Assembly: GCA_023445445.1 (NCBI GenBank)
Contig: JAEXLD010000066.1
Location: 1-38,338, forward strand
Origin: Bacillota bacterium
GTDB lineage: Bacteria; Bacillota; Clostridia; Clostridiales; Clostridiaceae
DNA: 38,338 nt
Direction: 5' to 3'
Shown: piece by piece, positions 1-7,998 of the stretch
Layout of the letters: each line of letters starts with the position of its first letter
How positions within the stretch are numbered: the first letter of the stretch is position 1
Program-made: the position numbers and the translations under genes
The notes under the pieces: generated by a model
Seen by the model: only the letters and a program-made list of their open reading frames with translations
Told to the model about the DNA's origin: nothing
Databases searched by the model: none

Positions 1-1013
1 GTGAAGTTTATTTTACTGGTGGTGGTTCAGAATCAGATAACTGGGCAATTAAAGGAATTGCTTCAGCTCATAGAAAAAAAGGAAATCACATAATAACTAC
101 TAAAATTGAACACCATGCAGTTCTTCACACTTGTGAATATTTAGAAAAACAAGGATTTGAAGTAACTTACTTAAATGTAGATAAAGAAGGCTTTATAGAT
201 TTAGAAGAACTTAAAAATGCCATAACTGATAAGACTATACTAGTTTCAATTATGTTTGCAAATAATGAAATTGGAACTATTCAACCTATAAAAGAAATAG
301 GCGAAATCTGTAGAGAAAAAAAGGTTTTATTCCATACAGATGCAGTTCAAGCAGTAGGAAATATACCGATAGATGTTAAAGAAATGAATATAGATTTATT
401 ATCTTTAGCAGGACATAAAATTTATGGACCAAAAGGAATTGGTGCTCTTTATATAAGAAAAGGAGTAAGAATAGATAACTTAATTCATGGTGGTGGCCAA
501 GAAAGAGCTAGAAGAGCTGGAACAGAAAATACACCATCAGTAGTAGGGCTTGGAAAAGCAATTGAACTTGCTACAGAAAATATAGAAGAGCATAATAAAA
601 AACTAATTATTCTTAGAGATAAATTAATAGATGGATTACTAAAGGTACCTCATACTAGGTTAAATGGGCCTAGAGGGGATAAGAGGTTACCAGGTAATGT
701 TAATATAACATTTGAATTTATTGAAGGTGAATCTATTCTTTTATCATTAGATTTTGAAGGAGTATGTGCTTCAAGTGGTAGTGCGTGTACTTCTGGATCT
801 TTAGATCCATCTCATGTTTTATTAGCTATTGGGTTGCCTCATGAGCTAGCACATGGATCATTAAGATTAACATTAGGTGATGGATCTACAGAAGAAGATG
901 TTAATTATGTCTTAGAAGTAGTACCACCTATTATTGAAAGATTAAGAAATATGTCACCATTATGGGAAGACTTTATTAAGAAGGGAGAAAAATACTATGA
1001 TGTACAGCGATAA
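1..1013 (+). CDS. iscS: Cysteine desulfurase IscS/NifS, 5'-truncated by window edge
   Basis: PLP enzyme that takes sulfur from cysteine as an enzyme-bound persulfide for Fe-S clusters and tRNA thiolation. The reading frame is already open at base 3, well upstream of the first in-frame ATG (252), and carries family sequence (TGGGSESDNWAIKG, IEHHAVLHTCEYL). About 336 residues are visible of a usual ~390-400, so roughly 60 N-terminal residues lie outside the window. The PLP lysine is in SLAGHK (codon 417-419) and the persulfide cysteine is in SSGSACTS (codon 786-788). The C-terminus is complete. It overlaps the nifU start by 17 bases, so the two are probably translationally coupled, and mnmA, which uses its sulfur, follows. 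The symbol nifS would serve equally; nothing here suggests nitrogen fixation. Confidence 0.95.
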   Translation, partial: EVYFTGGGSESDNWAIKGIASAHRKKGNHIITTKIEHHAVLHTCEYLEKQGFEVTYLNVDKEGFIDLEELKNAITDKTILVSIMFANNEIGTIQPIKEIGEICREKKVLFHTDAVQAVGNIPIDVKEMNIDLLSLAGHKIYGPKGIGALYIRKGVRIDNLIHGGGQERARRAGTENTPSVVGLGKAIELATENIEEHNKKLIILRDKLIDGLLKVPHTRLNGPRGDKRLPGNVNITFEFIEGESILLSLDFEGVCASSGSACTSGSLDPSHVLLAIGLPHELAHGSLRLTLGDGSTEEDVNYVLEVVPPIIERLRNMSPLWEDFIKKGEKYYDVQR

Positions 1014-1428
1014 GGTAATGGATCATTTTAGAAATCCAAGAAATGTGGGGGAAATTGATAATGCAAGTGGTGTTGGAGAAGTTGGAAATGCCAAATGCGG
1101 AGACATAATGAAGGTTTATTTGAAAATAGAAGATAATATAATAAAAGATGCTAAATTTAAAACCTTCGGTTGTGGATCTGCTATTGCATCTTCATCAATG
1201 GCAACAGAATTAATTATAGGAAAAACAGTTGAAGAGGCTTGGGACCTATCAAATAAGGCAGTTGCAGAAGCTCTAGATGGGCTTCCACCTGTAAAAATGC
1301 ACTGTTCTGTATTAGCGGAAGAAGCAATACATAAAGCAATAAATGACTACAGAAAAAATGCAGGATTAGAGCTATGGGATTTCGAAGAACATGATGACAT
1401 TCACGATCATGTACATGGAGATGAGTAG
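997..1428 (+). CDS. nifU: Fe-S cluster assembly scaffold NifU/IscU
   Basis: Scaffold on which Fe-S clusters are built from sulfur delivered by the cysteine desulfurase encoded just upstream. The 143-residue protein is a single IscU-type domain with the three ligand cysteines C34 (GNAKCGD, with D36), C59 (FGCGSA) and C103 (MHCSVLAEEA). It lacks the extra ferredoxin and Nfu domains of long nitrogen-fixation NifU. Translation starts at tandem ATGs (997 and 1000) inside the end of iscS. The last 14 residues are rich in His, Asp and Glu (EEHDDIHDHVHGDE), an extension beyond the core fold that could bind metal; that role is inference. The mnmA start follows 8 bases after the stop. Confidence 0.93.
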   Translation: MMYSDKVMDHFRNPRNVGEIDNASGVGEVGNAKCGDIMKVYLKIEDNIIKDAKFKTFGCGSAIASSSMATELIIGKTVEEAWDLSNKAVAEALDGLPPVKMHCSVLAEEAIHKAINDYRKNAGLELWDFEEHDDIHDHVHGDE

Positions 1429-1436
1429 AGATTAAT

Positions 1437-2519
1437 ATGAAAAAGAAAGTAGTAGTAGGTATGAGTGGCGGAGTTGATAGCTCTGTTGCTGCCTATCTTT
1501 TAAAAGAACAAGGTTACGATGTTATAGGCGTAACAATGAAACATTTTGATGATGAATCAGAAGACTATGTTGAAAGAGAAGGGGGATGTTGTTCCCTTTC
1601 ATCAGTAGAGGACGCGAGAAGAGTTGCTGATAAATTAGGAATTCCTTTCTACGTTCTTAATTTTAAAGAGTCTTTTAAAGAAAAAGTAATAGATTATTTT
1701 GTTCAAGAATATGTGGAAGGTAAAACACCTAATCCATGTATTGCTTGTAACAAACATATAAAGTTTGATGAATTTTTAAGAAGGTCTAAAGGGATTGGAG
1801 CAGATTATGTGGCTACAGGGCATTATGCAAAGATTCAAAAAAATAAAGATGGTAGATATCTTTTAATTAGAGCTGATGATGATAGAAAAGATCAAACTTA
1901 TGCATTATATAATTTTACTCAAGAGCAATTAAGTCAAACTTTAATGCCTTGTGGAGATTATACAAAGGATAAAATAAGAGAAATAGCAAAAGAAATTGGT
2001 TTAGCAGTTCATAATAAAAAAGATAGTGAAGAAATATGTTTTATACCAGATAATAATCATGGTAAATTCATTACGCTAGTTAGACCTGATGAAGTAAATG
2101 CAGGAAACTTCGTTGATAAAAATGGAAATATATTAGGAAAGCATAAAGGAATAGTATATTATACTATAGGTCAAAGAAAAGGGTTAGGAATAGCTTTAGG
2201 AAGACCAGTTTTTGTTACAGATATTAATCCTAATACCAATGAAGTTGTTCTTGGACCAGAAGAAGATATATTTAAGACTGATTTAGTTGCAAAGGATGTT
2301 AATTTTATTCCTTTTGATAAGCTTGAAAAAGAAATGACAGTTCAAGCAAAGGTTAGATATTCAGCAAAACCTTGTGAAGCTATAATATATCCTTTAGAAG
2401 ATGGTAAAATTAAGGTTTCATTTAAGGATAAGCAAAGAGCTATAACTAAAGGACAATCCGTTGTTTTCTATGATGGAAACATAGTAGTTGGTGGCGGAAT
2501 AATAGAAAAAATAATATAA
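1437..2519 (+). CDS. mnmA: tRNA-specific 2-thiouridylase MnmA
   Basis: Makes 2-thiouridine at wobble position 34 of tRNA-Glu, -Gln and -Lys by adenylating the uridine and transferring persulfide sulfur. The 360-residue length is normal for the family. The N-terminal ATP-pyrophosphatase P-loop is GMSGGVDSS (8-16). The catalytic cysteine pair is C101 (in NPCIACN, which also has C104) and C201 (in SEEICFIP). ATGHYA (126-131) and GQRKGLG are family signatures. It is third in an apparent iscS-nifU-mnmA operon, which places the sulfur donor beside its user. The ribosome site is weak, so coupling to nifU is likely. A strong terminator follows. Also known as trmU. Confidence 0.96.
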   Translation: MKKKVVVGMSGGVDSSVAAYLLKEQGYDVIGVTMKHFDDESEDYVEREGGCCSLSSVEDARRVADKLGIPFYVLNFKESFKEKVIDYFVQEYVEGKTPNPCIACNKHIKFDEFLRRSKGIGADYVATGHYAKIQKNKDGRYLLIRADDDRKDQTYALYNFTQEQLSQTLMPCGDYTKDKIREIAKEIGLAVHNKKDSEEICFIPDNNHGKFITLVRPDEVNAGNFVDKNGNILGKHKGIVYYTIGQRKGLGIALGRPVFVTDINPNTNEVVLGPEEDIFKTDLVAKDVNFIPFDKLEKEMTVQAKVRYSAKPCEAIIYPLEDGKIKVSFKDKQRAITKGQSVVFYDGNIVVGGGIIEKII

Positions 2520-2534
2520 AAAATAATATAAAAG

Positions 2535-2573
2535 AAAAAATTCCTATATTTAAATATATAGGAATTTTTTTTT
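2535..2573 (+). terminator. Rho-independent terminator after mnmA
   Basis: Inverted repeat with arms 2535-2549 and 2556-2570, a 6-base loop (core TTCCTATAT / ATATAGGAA extended by A6/T6), followed directly by T residues to 2573. It ends the iscS-nifU-mnmA transcript. Its T-run touches the first possible start of the next frame, which argues against that start. Confidence 0.85.
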
Positions 2574-2622
2574 GCTTTTGGGAAAAAATAATTTTAGGTT
2601 CTTTGAAGGGTGTGATAATATT

Positions 2623-3105
2623 TTGTTAAAAACAAAAGATTTTTATTTACTTAAGGTTTTTGATATTAGGGGGAAGTATTTAGGGCTCATAGATGATATT
2701 TATATAGATTTTTATAATGGAATAATTAAAGGCTTTTCAGTTTCTAATTATATGTTTTTTAGTAAAAGAAATTTTATTAAGACAGAAGATGTTGTTTATA
2801 TAGAAGATGTGATTATTATTAAAGAATTAAAGGAAAAAGAAGGGGTATCCTTTAGAAGTATTAAGGATATAGATGTAAAAGACAAAAATAATATTATTAA
2901 AGGCGTATTAGAGGATTTAATTATAGATAGAAAGGATTTATCTATAAAAGGATTAGTCATAAGCTCGGGGATATTTGACAGAATAATTAAGGGAAAAGAA
3001 ATATTACTTTTAAATGAATGTATCTTAGGAGAAGATTTTATATTATATTACGGAGATAATAAAGTTATATTTAAAAGTGTTCCAAGAAAGAGGGAATCAT
3101 GTTAA
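2623..3105 (+). CDS. PRC-barrel domain protein (YrrD-like)
   Basis: Small protein of about 160 residues with two PRC-barrel-like repeats: one begins at the N-terminus (VFDIRGKYLGLIDDIYID, then GIIKGFSVS) and one near residues 80-125 (IIKGVLEDLIIDRKDLSIKGLVISSG). PRC barrels act in RNA processing and in sporulation or photosynthetic proteins, but the exact job here is unknown. The frame is open from a TTG at 2572, inside the mnmA terminator T-run. I prefer the TTG at 2623, which has GAAGGG upstream and starts just before the first barrel; this choice is uncertain. The end overlaps the next gene by 7 bases. B. subtilis also has a PRC-barrel gene (yrrD) and an AI-2E gene (yrrI) between trmU and alaS, which supports orthology. 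Confidence 0.75.
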   Translation: MLKTKDFYLLKVFDIRGKYLGLIDDIYIDFYNGIIKGFSVSNYMFFSKRNFIKTEDVVYIEDVIIIKELKEKEGVSFRSIKDIDVKDKNNIIKGVLEDLIIDRKDLSIKGLVISSGIFDRIIKGKEILLLNECILGEDFILYYGDNKVIFKSVPRKRESC

Positions 3106-4130
3106 TCAGTTATAGAATGAAAAAAGGAATTTATTACAGCTTATTAGTAATATTATTTATTCTTATCGTAATACTATATTTAAAATTAAAAACCTTTAAT
3201 AGTATAGTTAATATAATTTTTATAAGTTTTATATTAGCATATACATTAAAGCCATTAAGAAATATATTATGCGATAAGATAAAAATTAGAAAAAGAACAT
3301 CTTCAATAATTATAATACTTAGTATAATTATTTCCATAGTAATATTCATTTATATATTAATACCATCTATTATTAGAGAAAGTTATAACTTTGGTAATAT
3401 ATTAGATAATATAGATATTTATATAGAGAATCTAGCTAAAAAATTAAATATAAATAATATTTCATTTTTTGATATTATTTATGGAAGAATAAGTGATGAA
3501 ACTAACATCTTCATTAGAAACTTTTCAAATTCTTTGGTAGATAATCTAATATCTTCTTTAGAAAGTATTATATCCTTAGCTATAGTACCAATAGTAACCT
3601 ATTATTTTTTGGTGGACGGAGATCTAATATTTAATAAGTTGTTATTAATATTACCTACGAAAAAAAGAGTTATAGCGAAAAAAGTTATAATTCATATTGA
3701 TAGGGTATTATCTAGATATATAATAAGTCAATTAATTTTATCACTAATTATTGGGATTTTAACAACCATAGCACTTTTTCTTTTAAATGTTAAGTTTTCT
3801 ATATTACTAGGTATTTTTAATGGATTATTAAATATAGTTCCTTACTTTGGACCGATAATTGGAGGAATACCAGCAGTTTTTATTGCACTAATGGAGTCCC
3901 CTAATAAAGCATTATGGACTTTAGTAGTTGTATTTATTATTCAGCAAATAGAAGGAAATATATTATCTCCTAAAATAACTGGCGACAGTACTAATATGCA
4001 TCCAATTATAATTATAATATTACTTCTAATTGGTGATAAATTAGGAGGATTTATAGGAATGATAATTATAGTACCTATAGGAGTTATTATTAAGATTATT
4101 TATGAAGATATTAATGATTATTTATTTTAA
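3099..4130 (+). CDS. AI-2E family transporter (YrrI/PerM-like membrane protein)
   Basis: A 343-residue polytopic membrane protein. The hydrophobic segments are typical of the family: two near the N-terminus (about 9-28 and 32-50), one near 68-92, a central one near 150-172, and a C-terminal cluster from about 205 to 335. The stretch GLLNIVPYFGPIIGGIPA is the family's conserved proline/glycine-rich loop. Members include the AI-2 exporter TqsA, but many have other or unknown substrates, so no substrate is claimed. Start: ATG 3099, preceded by AGAGGGA about 5 bases away and overlapping the upstream stop; an in-frame ATG at 3117 is an alternative. It is probably co-transcribed with the PRC-barrel gene. 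I see no terminator before the alaS promoter. Confidence 0.88.
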   Translation: MLISYRMKKGIYYSLLVILFILIVILYLKLKTFNSIVNIIFISFILAYTLKPLRNILCDKIKIRKRTSSIIIILSIIISIVIFIYILIPSIIRESYNFGNILDNIDIYIENLAKKLNINNISFFDIIYGRISDETNIFIRNFSNSLVDNLISSLESIISLAIVPIVTYYFLVDGDLIFNKLLLILPTKKRVIAKKVIIHIDRVLSRYIISQLILSLIIGILTTIALFLLNVKFSILLGIFNGLLNIVPYFGPIIGGIPAVFIALMESPNKALWTLVVVFIIQQIEGNILSPKITGDSTNMHPIIIIILLLIGDKLGGFIGMIIIVPIGVIIKIIYEDINDYLF

Positions 4131-4135
4131 AATAA

Positions 4136-4164
4136 TTGACATATTTTAATAAATAAACTATAAT
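4136..4164 (+). promoter_or_regulatory. Sigma-A promoter of alaS
   Basis: Perfect match to the vegetative consensus: TTGACA (4136-4141), 17-base spacer, TATAAT (4159-4164). It lies just downstream of the upstream stop codon and just ahead of the T-box leader. Confidence 0.88.
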
Positions 4165-4169
4165 TTCAT

Positions 4170-4388
4170 TGAAATAATGAAAAACTTAATACTTAGCGTT
4201 GAAGAGAATGAGTAAATATACACTATGTATTCAGAGAGGAAGTGTTTGGTGGAAACTTCTTACATAATATATTGAAGCTATCTTGGAGCTTTTTTTATCT
4301 AAGTGATGCATTTGTGCATAATTAGGGTGGTACCGCGGAATATATGTTTTCGTCCCTTTCTTTATAGGGATGGAAACTTTTTTTATTA
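4170..4388 (+). promoter_or_regulatory. Alanine-specific T-box riboswitch leader of alaS
   Basis: Leader that senses uncharged tRNA-Ala and switches between terminator and antiterminator. The 14-base T-box motif AGGGTGGTACCGCG is at 4324-4337. Its TGGT (4328-4331) would pair with the ACCA end of tRNA-Ala. The upper Stem I hairpin is GAAGT/ACTTC with a TTGGTGG-type loop (around 4237-4258). The specifier fits the GAA-NNN-A pattern as GAAGCTA (4274-4280), giving GCT (4277-4279), an alanine codon matching the downstream gene. The terminator arms are 4347-4357 and 4366-4376, followed by CTTTTTTTATT. Low charged tRNA-Ala is expected to raise alaS transcription. Confidence 0.93.
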
Positions 4389-4418
4389 TATAAAGCTATA
4401 AATTTGGAGGTAAAAAAT

Positions 4419-7058
4419 ATGAAATTCATGGGAACTAATGAGCTTAGAGAAGCTTATTTAAGATTTTTTGAATCAAAAGAGCACTTAAGATTAGAGAGTT
4501 TTCCTCTAGTGCCTAAAAATGATAAATCATTATTGTTAATAAATGCAGGTATGGCACCACTTAAGCCATATTTTACTGGGTTACAAGAACCACCAAGAAA
4601 AAGAATTACAACTTGTCAAAAGTGTATTAGAACTGGTGATATTGAAAATGTAGGTAAAACATCAAGACATGGTACTTTTTTTGAAATGCTTGGTAATTTC
4701 TCATTTGGAGATTATTTTAAAGAAGAAATAATACCTTGGGCATGGGAGTTTATTACTGAAACTTTACAAATTCCAAAGGATAAATTATATGTAACTATTT
4801 ATTTAGAAGACGATGAGGCTTTTGATATATGGTGTAAGAAAACTGATGTAGATCCAAAAAGAATTTTTAGATTAGGTAAAGATGATAACTTCTGGGAAAT
4901 AGGTGTTGGACCTTGTGGACCATGTACTGAAATTCACTTCGATAGAGGAGAAGGAGTTATTACAAATGTTGATGATTTTGTAAAAGCTTCTGATGAAGAT
5001 AGAGTAGTTGAATTCTGGAATTTAGTATTTACTCAGTTTGATAAAGATGAGGATGGTAATTACAATAAATTAGCAAATCCTAATATTGATACAGGTATGG
5101 GACTTGAAAGAATAGCTACTATTATGCAAGGGGTAGATAATATATTTGAAATAGATACAGTTAAGAATATATTAAATAAAGTTGCTAATCTTTCAGGAGT
5201 TAAGTATGGAGAAAATTCTCAAAAGGATATATCTTTAAGAATAATTACAGATCACGTTAAATCTGTAACTATGCTTATTTCTGATGGGGTTCAACCTAGC
5301 AATGAAGGAAGAGGTTATGTTTTAAGAAGACTTTTAAGAAGAGCTGCAAGACATGGTAGATTATTAGGTATAAAAGGATTATTTTTAACTGAAATTGTTC
5401 AATCTGTAGTTGACAATTATGGAGATGCATATCCAAATCTTAAAGAAAATAAGGAATATATAGAAAAAATAGTTTCTTTAGAAGAAGAAAGATTTAATGA
5501 AACTATAGATTCAGGTATGATAATATTAAATGATTATATTGAAGAAATGGAAGCTGCAAAGGAAAATGTTTTAAAGGGAGAAAAGGCATTTAAATTATAT
5601 GATACCTATGGATTCCCAATTGAATTAACAGAAGAGATATTAGAAGAAAAAGGCATGAAGGTTGATCATGATTCTTTCAAAAAAGAAATGGAAGAACAAA
5701 GACAAAGAGCTAGAAGTGCTAGAGGCGAATCTTCTTATATGGGAAGTGATGAAAGCCCAATAAATAAGATAGAAGCTTCAATTAATACTGAGTTTGTTGG
5801 ATACACTAATATCGAAGTTAATTCAAAAATTATTGTTTTAGCAAATGATACTGATTTTGTAGATGAATTATCAAAAGGAGATAAAGGTTATATAGTAACT
5901 GAAAAAACTCCATTCTATGCTGAAATGGGTGGTCAAGTAGGAGATAAGGGTACTATTAAGACTGCTAATGGAGAAGCATATGTTTATGACACAAAGAAAA
6001 ATGTTGGTGGAAAAACTATACATTATGTAAAAGTTAATGAAGGTAATATAAGAATAAATGAAGATGCAACATTAAAAATAGATTTATTAAGAAGAAATAA
6101 TATTGCCAAAAATCATACTGCAACACATATGTTACATGAGGCATTAAAGCAAGTAGTTGGTAAGCATGTAAATCAAGCTGGTTCATATGTAGATGATGAA
6201 AGACTAAGATTTGACTTTGCACATTTTAAAGCATTATCAGAAGAAGAAATTCAAAGATTAGAAGATTTAGTTAATATTAAAATTATGGAAGTATTTAATG
6301 TTAATACGGATTTAATGACTTTAGACGAAGCTAAAAATTCAGGAGCCATGGCTTTATTTGATGATAAATATGGAGATAAGGTTAGAGTTGTTAGTGTTGG
6401 AGAATTCTCTAAGGAACTTTGTGGAGGTACACACGTTCATAACTCAGGAGAAATAGGATTATTTAAAATAATATCTGAAACAGGTGTAGCTGCAGGTATT
6501 AGAAGAATAGAAGCTGTAACTGGCATTAATGCAATAAAATATATGGAAGAAAAACAAAGACTATTGAAAGAGGCATGTAGTGTTCTTAAGTGTAGTGAAA
6601 AAGATGTACTTAAGAAAATATCTTCTCAAGGGTTAGAAATTAAGGAAAAAGAAAAAGAAATACTAGAGCTTAAAAATAAATTAGCATCAGGGGTGGAAGA
6701 TGAAATTATAGATTCAGTTAAAGATGTTAATGGTGTTAAAGTGGCTGTATTTGAATTAGCAGATATAGATGGAAATTCATTAAGAGATCTTGCTGATAAG
6801 GTTAGAAACAAACTATCAAGTGGAGTAGTTGTATTATTTAGTAATGTTTCTGGAAAAGTAAATCTAATATCAATGGCAACAAAAGATGTACTAGATAAGG
6901 GCATCCACTGTGGTAAGATAATTAAAGAAGTTGCTACTATAGTTGCAGGCGGTGGAGGAGGAAGACCAGACATGGCACAAGCTGGTGGTAAGAATCCTGA
7001 AAATATAAAAACTGCAATGGAGAAAACTTATTCTGTAATAGAATCTTTGGTAAAATAG
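4419..7058 (+). CDS. alaS: Alanyl-tRNA synthetase
   Basis: Charges tRNA-Ala with alanine in the cytoplasm and edits Ser- and Gly-tRNA-Ala. At 879 residues it is full length. It has the class II catalytic domain at the N-terminus (TNELREAYLRFFESKEH; GRGYVLRRLLRRAARHG). The editing domain carries the zinc ligands HTATH (566-570) and CGGTH (668-672). A coiled-coil leads into the C-terminal DHHA1 domain, which ends with the glycine-rich GGGGGRPDMAQAGG near 843-856. Start: ATG 4419, placed 8 bases after GGAGG (4406-4410); an in-frame TTG at 4404 overlaps that ribosome site and is rejected. It is controlled by the alanine T-box directly upstream. Confidence 0.98.
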   Translation: MKFMGTNELREAYLRFFESKEHLRLESFPLVPKNDKSLLLINAGMAPLKPYFTGLQEPPRKRITTCQKCIRTGDIENVGKTSRHGTFFEMLGNFSFGDYFKEEIIPWAWEFITETLQIPKDKLYVTIYLEDDEAFDIWCKKTDVDPKRIFRLGKDDNFWEIGVGPCGPCTEIHFDRGEGVITNVDDFVKASDEDRVVEFWNLVFTQFDKDEDGNYNKLANPNIDTGMGLERIATIMQGVDNIFEIDTVKNILNKVANLSGVKYGENSQKDISLRIITDHVKSVTMLISDGVQPSNEGRGYVLRRLLRRAARHGRLLGIKGLFLTEIVQSVVDNYGDAYPNLKENKEYIEKIVSLEEERFNETIDSGMIILNDYIEEMEAAKENVLKGEKAFKLYDTYGFPIELTEEILEEKGMKVDHDSFKKEMEEQRQRARSARGESSYMGSDESPINKIEASINTEFVGYTNIEVNSKIIVLANDTDFVDELSKGDKGYIVTEKTPFYAEMGGQVGDKGTIKTANGEAYVYDTKKNVGGKTIHYVKVNEGNIRINEDATLKIDLLRRNNIAKNHTATHMLHEALKQVVGKHVNQAGSYVDDERLRFDFAHFKALSEEEIQRLEDLVNIKIMEVFNVNTDLMTLDEAKNSGAMALFDDKYGDKVRVVSVGEFSKELCGGTHVHNSGEIGLFKIISETGVAAGIRRIEAVTGINAIKYMEEKQRLLKEACSVLKCSEKDVLKKISSQGLEIKEKEKEILELKNKLASGVEDEIIDSVKDVNGVKVAVFELADIDGNSLRDLADKVRNKLSSGVVVLFSNVSGKVNLISMATKDVLDKGIHCGKIIKEVATIVAGGGGGRPDMAQAGGKNPENIKTAMEKTYSVIESLVK

Positions 7059-7107
7059 TGTACTTTTAAAAAAAATTAGTTTATAATATAATTAATAAAT
7101 ATAAACA

Positions 7108-7137
7108 TTGAATAAAATTAGTAATAAATGATATACT
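7108..7137 (+). promoter_or_regulatory. Possible sigma-A promoter of the ireB operon
   Basis: TTGAAT (7108-7113), 18-base spacer, TATACT (7132-7137). Both boxes are imperfect and the region is very A+T-rich, so this is only a candidate. The 140-base gap after alaS has no obvious terminator, so readthrough from alaS is also possible. Confidence 0.35.
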
Positions 7138-7167
7138 ATTATTAGAAGAATTTAACTAAATATAAGT

Positions 7168-7198
7168 AAGGGGGTGGGCTGCAATTAGCAGCTGTTAT
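7168..7198 (+). promoter_or_regulatory. Ribosome site separated from the ireB start by a hairpin
   Basis: The purine-rich AAGGGGGTG (7168-7176) lies more than 20 bases from the ATG at 7199, normally too far to work. Between them is a perfect 5-bp hairpin, GCTGC (7178-7182) / GCAGC (7188-7192) with loop AATTA. Folding it removes 15 bases and leaves about 6 bases between the hairpin and the ATG. The arrangement recalls phage T4 gene 38, where a hairpin brings the two elements together. Function is inferred. Confidence 0.5.
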
Positions 7199-7456
7199 AT
7201 GAAGAATAACTTAGATGAAACAATGCAATTCAATTTAAACATCAACAAGGAAGATTTAACAAAATCAATATTAACAGATGTTTATAATGCGTTACAAGAG
7301 AAAGGTTATAACCCAGTTAATCAGCTAGTTGGATATCTCATTTCAGGAGACCCTTCTTACATTACAAGCTACAACGGAGCAAGAGCTTTACTAAGAAAAC
7401 TTGAAAGAGATGAAATTCTTGAGGAAGTTATAAAATCTTATTTAGAAATAAAATAA
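7199..7456 (+). CDS. ireB: IreB family regulatory phosphoprotein (UPF0297, YrzL)
   Basis: Small soluble regulator of 85 residues, full family length. In Enterococcus faecalis, IreB is a substrate of the PASTA-domain Ser/Thr kinase IreK and affects cephalosporin tolerance; that is knowledge from the family, not seen here. The N-terminal phosphorylation region is recognisable (DETMQF, T8), and the body has the family core GYNPVNQLVGYLISGDPSYI and a KLERDEILEEVIKSYL tail. The start at ATG 7199 is fixed by alignment to the family N-terminus even though its ribosome site is unusually far away. The alaS-ireB-ruvX-DUF1292 order equals alaS-yrzL-yrrK-yrzB of B. subtilis. A terminator-like hairpin follows the stop, so ruvX may be expressed at a lower level. 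Confidence 0.93.
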   Translation: MKNNLDETMQFNLNINKEDLTKSILTDVYNALQEKGYNPVNQLVGYLISGDPSYITSYNGARALLRKLERDEILEEVIKSYLEIK

Positions 7457-7491
7457 AGAGTGCCCGTTTTATTCGGGCATTCTTTATTTTT
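7455..7491 (+). terminator. Terminator-like hairpin between ireB and ruvX
   Basis: Arms 7455-7466 (AAAGAGTGCCCG) and 7474-7485 (CGGGCATTCTTT) pair over 12 bp with one G-U and a 7-base loop, followed by ATTTTTT. The ruvX ribosome site AAGGAG begins immediately after the T-run, leaving no room for a separate promoter. Some readthrough is therefore needed for ruvX expression. Confidence 0.75.
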
Positions 7492-7504
7492 TAAGGAGTA
7501 ATAG

Positions 7505-7921
7505 ATGAGAATATTAGGTTTAGATATAGGATCAAAAACTATTGGGGTGGCAATAAGTGATCCATTAGGATGGACTGCTCAAGGGATAACTACTATTAGA
7601 AGAACTAATAAAGAAAATGACCTTGAAGAAGTTAAAAAAATATGTAAGGAATATTCAGTTGAAACTATAGTTATTGGTTTGCCTAAAAATATGAATGGAA
7701 GTATTGGAGAATCAGGAGAAAGAGTTCTTGAATTTTCAAATCAAATAAAAGAATATACAGGTTTAAAAGTTGAAATGTGGGATGAAAGATTAACTACAGT
7801 TGCAGCTCATAAAGCTATGATAGAAGCAGATTTATCAAGAAGTAAAAGGAAAAAAATAGTTGATAAAATCGCTGCTATTTATATCCTTCAAGGGTACTTA
7901 GACAGATTAAGTATGAAATAA
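7505..7921 (+). CDS. ruvX: RuvX/YqgF family putative Holliday junction resolvase
   Basis: RNase H-fold protein of 138 residues. The family is annotated as a putative pre-16S rRNA nuclease or Holliday junction resolvase, and which activity dominates is not settled by sequence. The motifs are LDIGSKTIGVAISDPLG at the N-terminus (acidic residue D7), VIGLPKNMNG in the middle, WDERLTT (second acidic site) and a C-terminal DKIAAIYILQGYLD (third). All acidic positions expected of an active member are present. Start: ATG 7505 with AAGGAG 8 bases upstream. It sits between ireB and the DUF1292 gene, as yrrK does in B. subtilis. Confidence 0.93.
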   Translation: MRILGLDIGSKTIGVAISDPLGWTAQGITTIRRTNKENDLEEVKKICKEYSVETIVIGLPKNMNGSIGESGERVLEFSNQIKEYTGLKVEMWDERLTTVAAHKAMIEADLSRSKRKKIVDKIAAIYILQGYLDRLSMK

Positions 7922-7948
7922 TACTTTAGTATCAATTGAAAATTATTA

Positions 7949-7977
7949 TTGACAAGTGACAAGTGGAAAATTACAAT
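7949..7977 (+). promoter_or_regulatory. Sigma-A promoter of the DUF1292-fur operon
   Basis: TTGACA (7949-7954), 17-base spacer, TACAAT (7972-7977), in the 77-base gap after ruvX. The -35 overlaps a tandem direct repeat, TGACAAG twice in a row from 7950. It would drive the DUF1292 gene and probably fur. Confidence 0.72.
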
Positions 7978-7998
7978 TATAAAAAAAGGAGATTTTTT

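Noticed and set aside
6626..6973. Minus-strand open frames of 60-140 codons within alaS, typA, pilT, spoIVA and others
   Set aside because: They lie inside strongly conserved genes on the other strand, have no ribosome sites and encode low-complexity Ser/Ile/Phe-rich strings typical of frame shadows in A+T-rich DNA.
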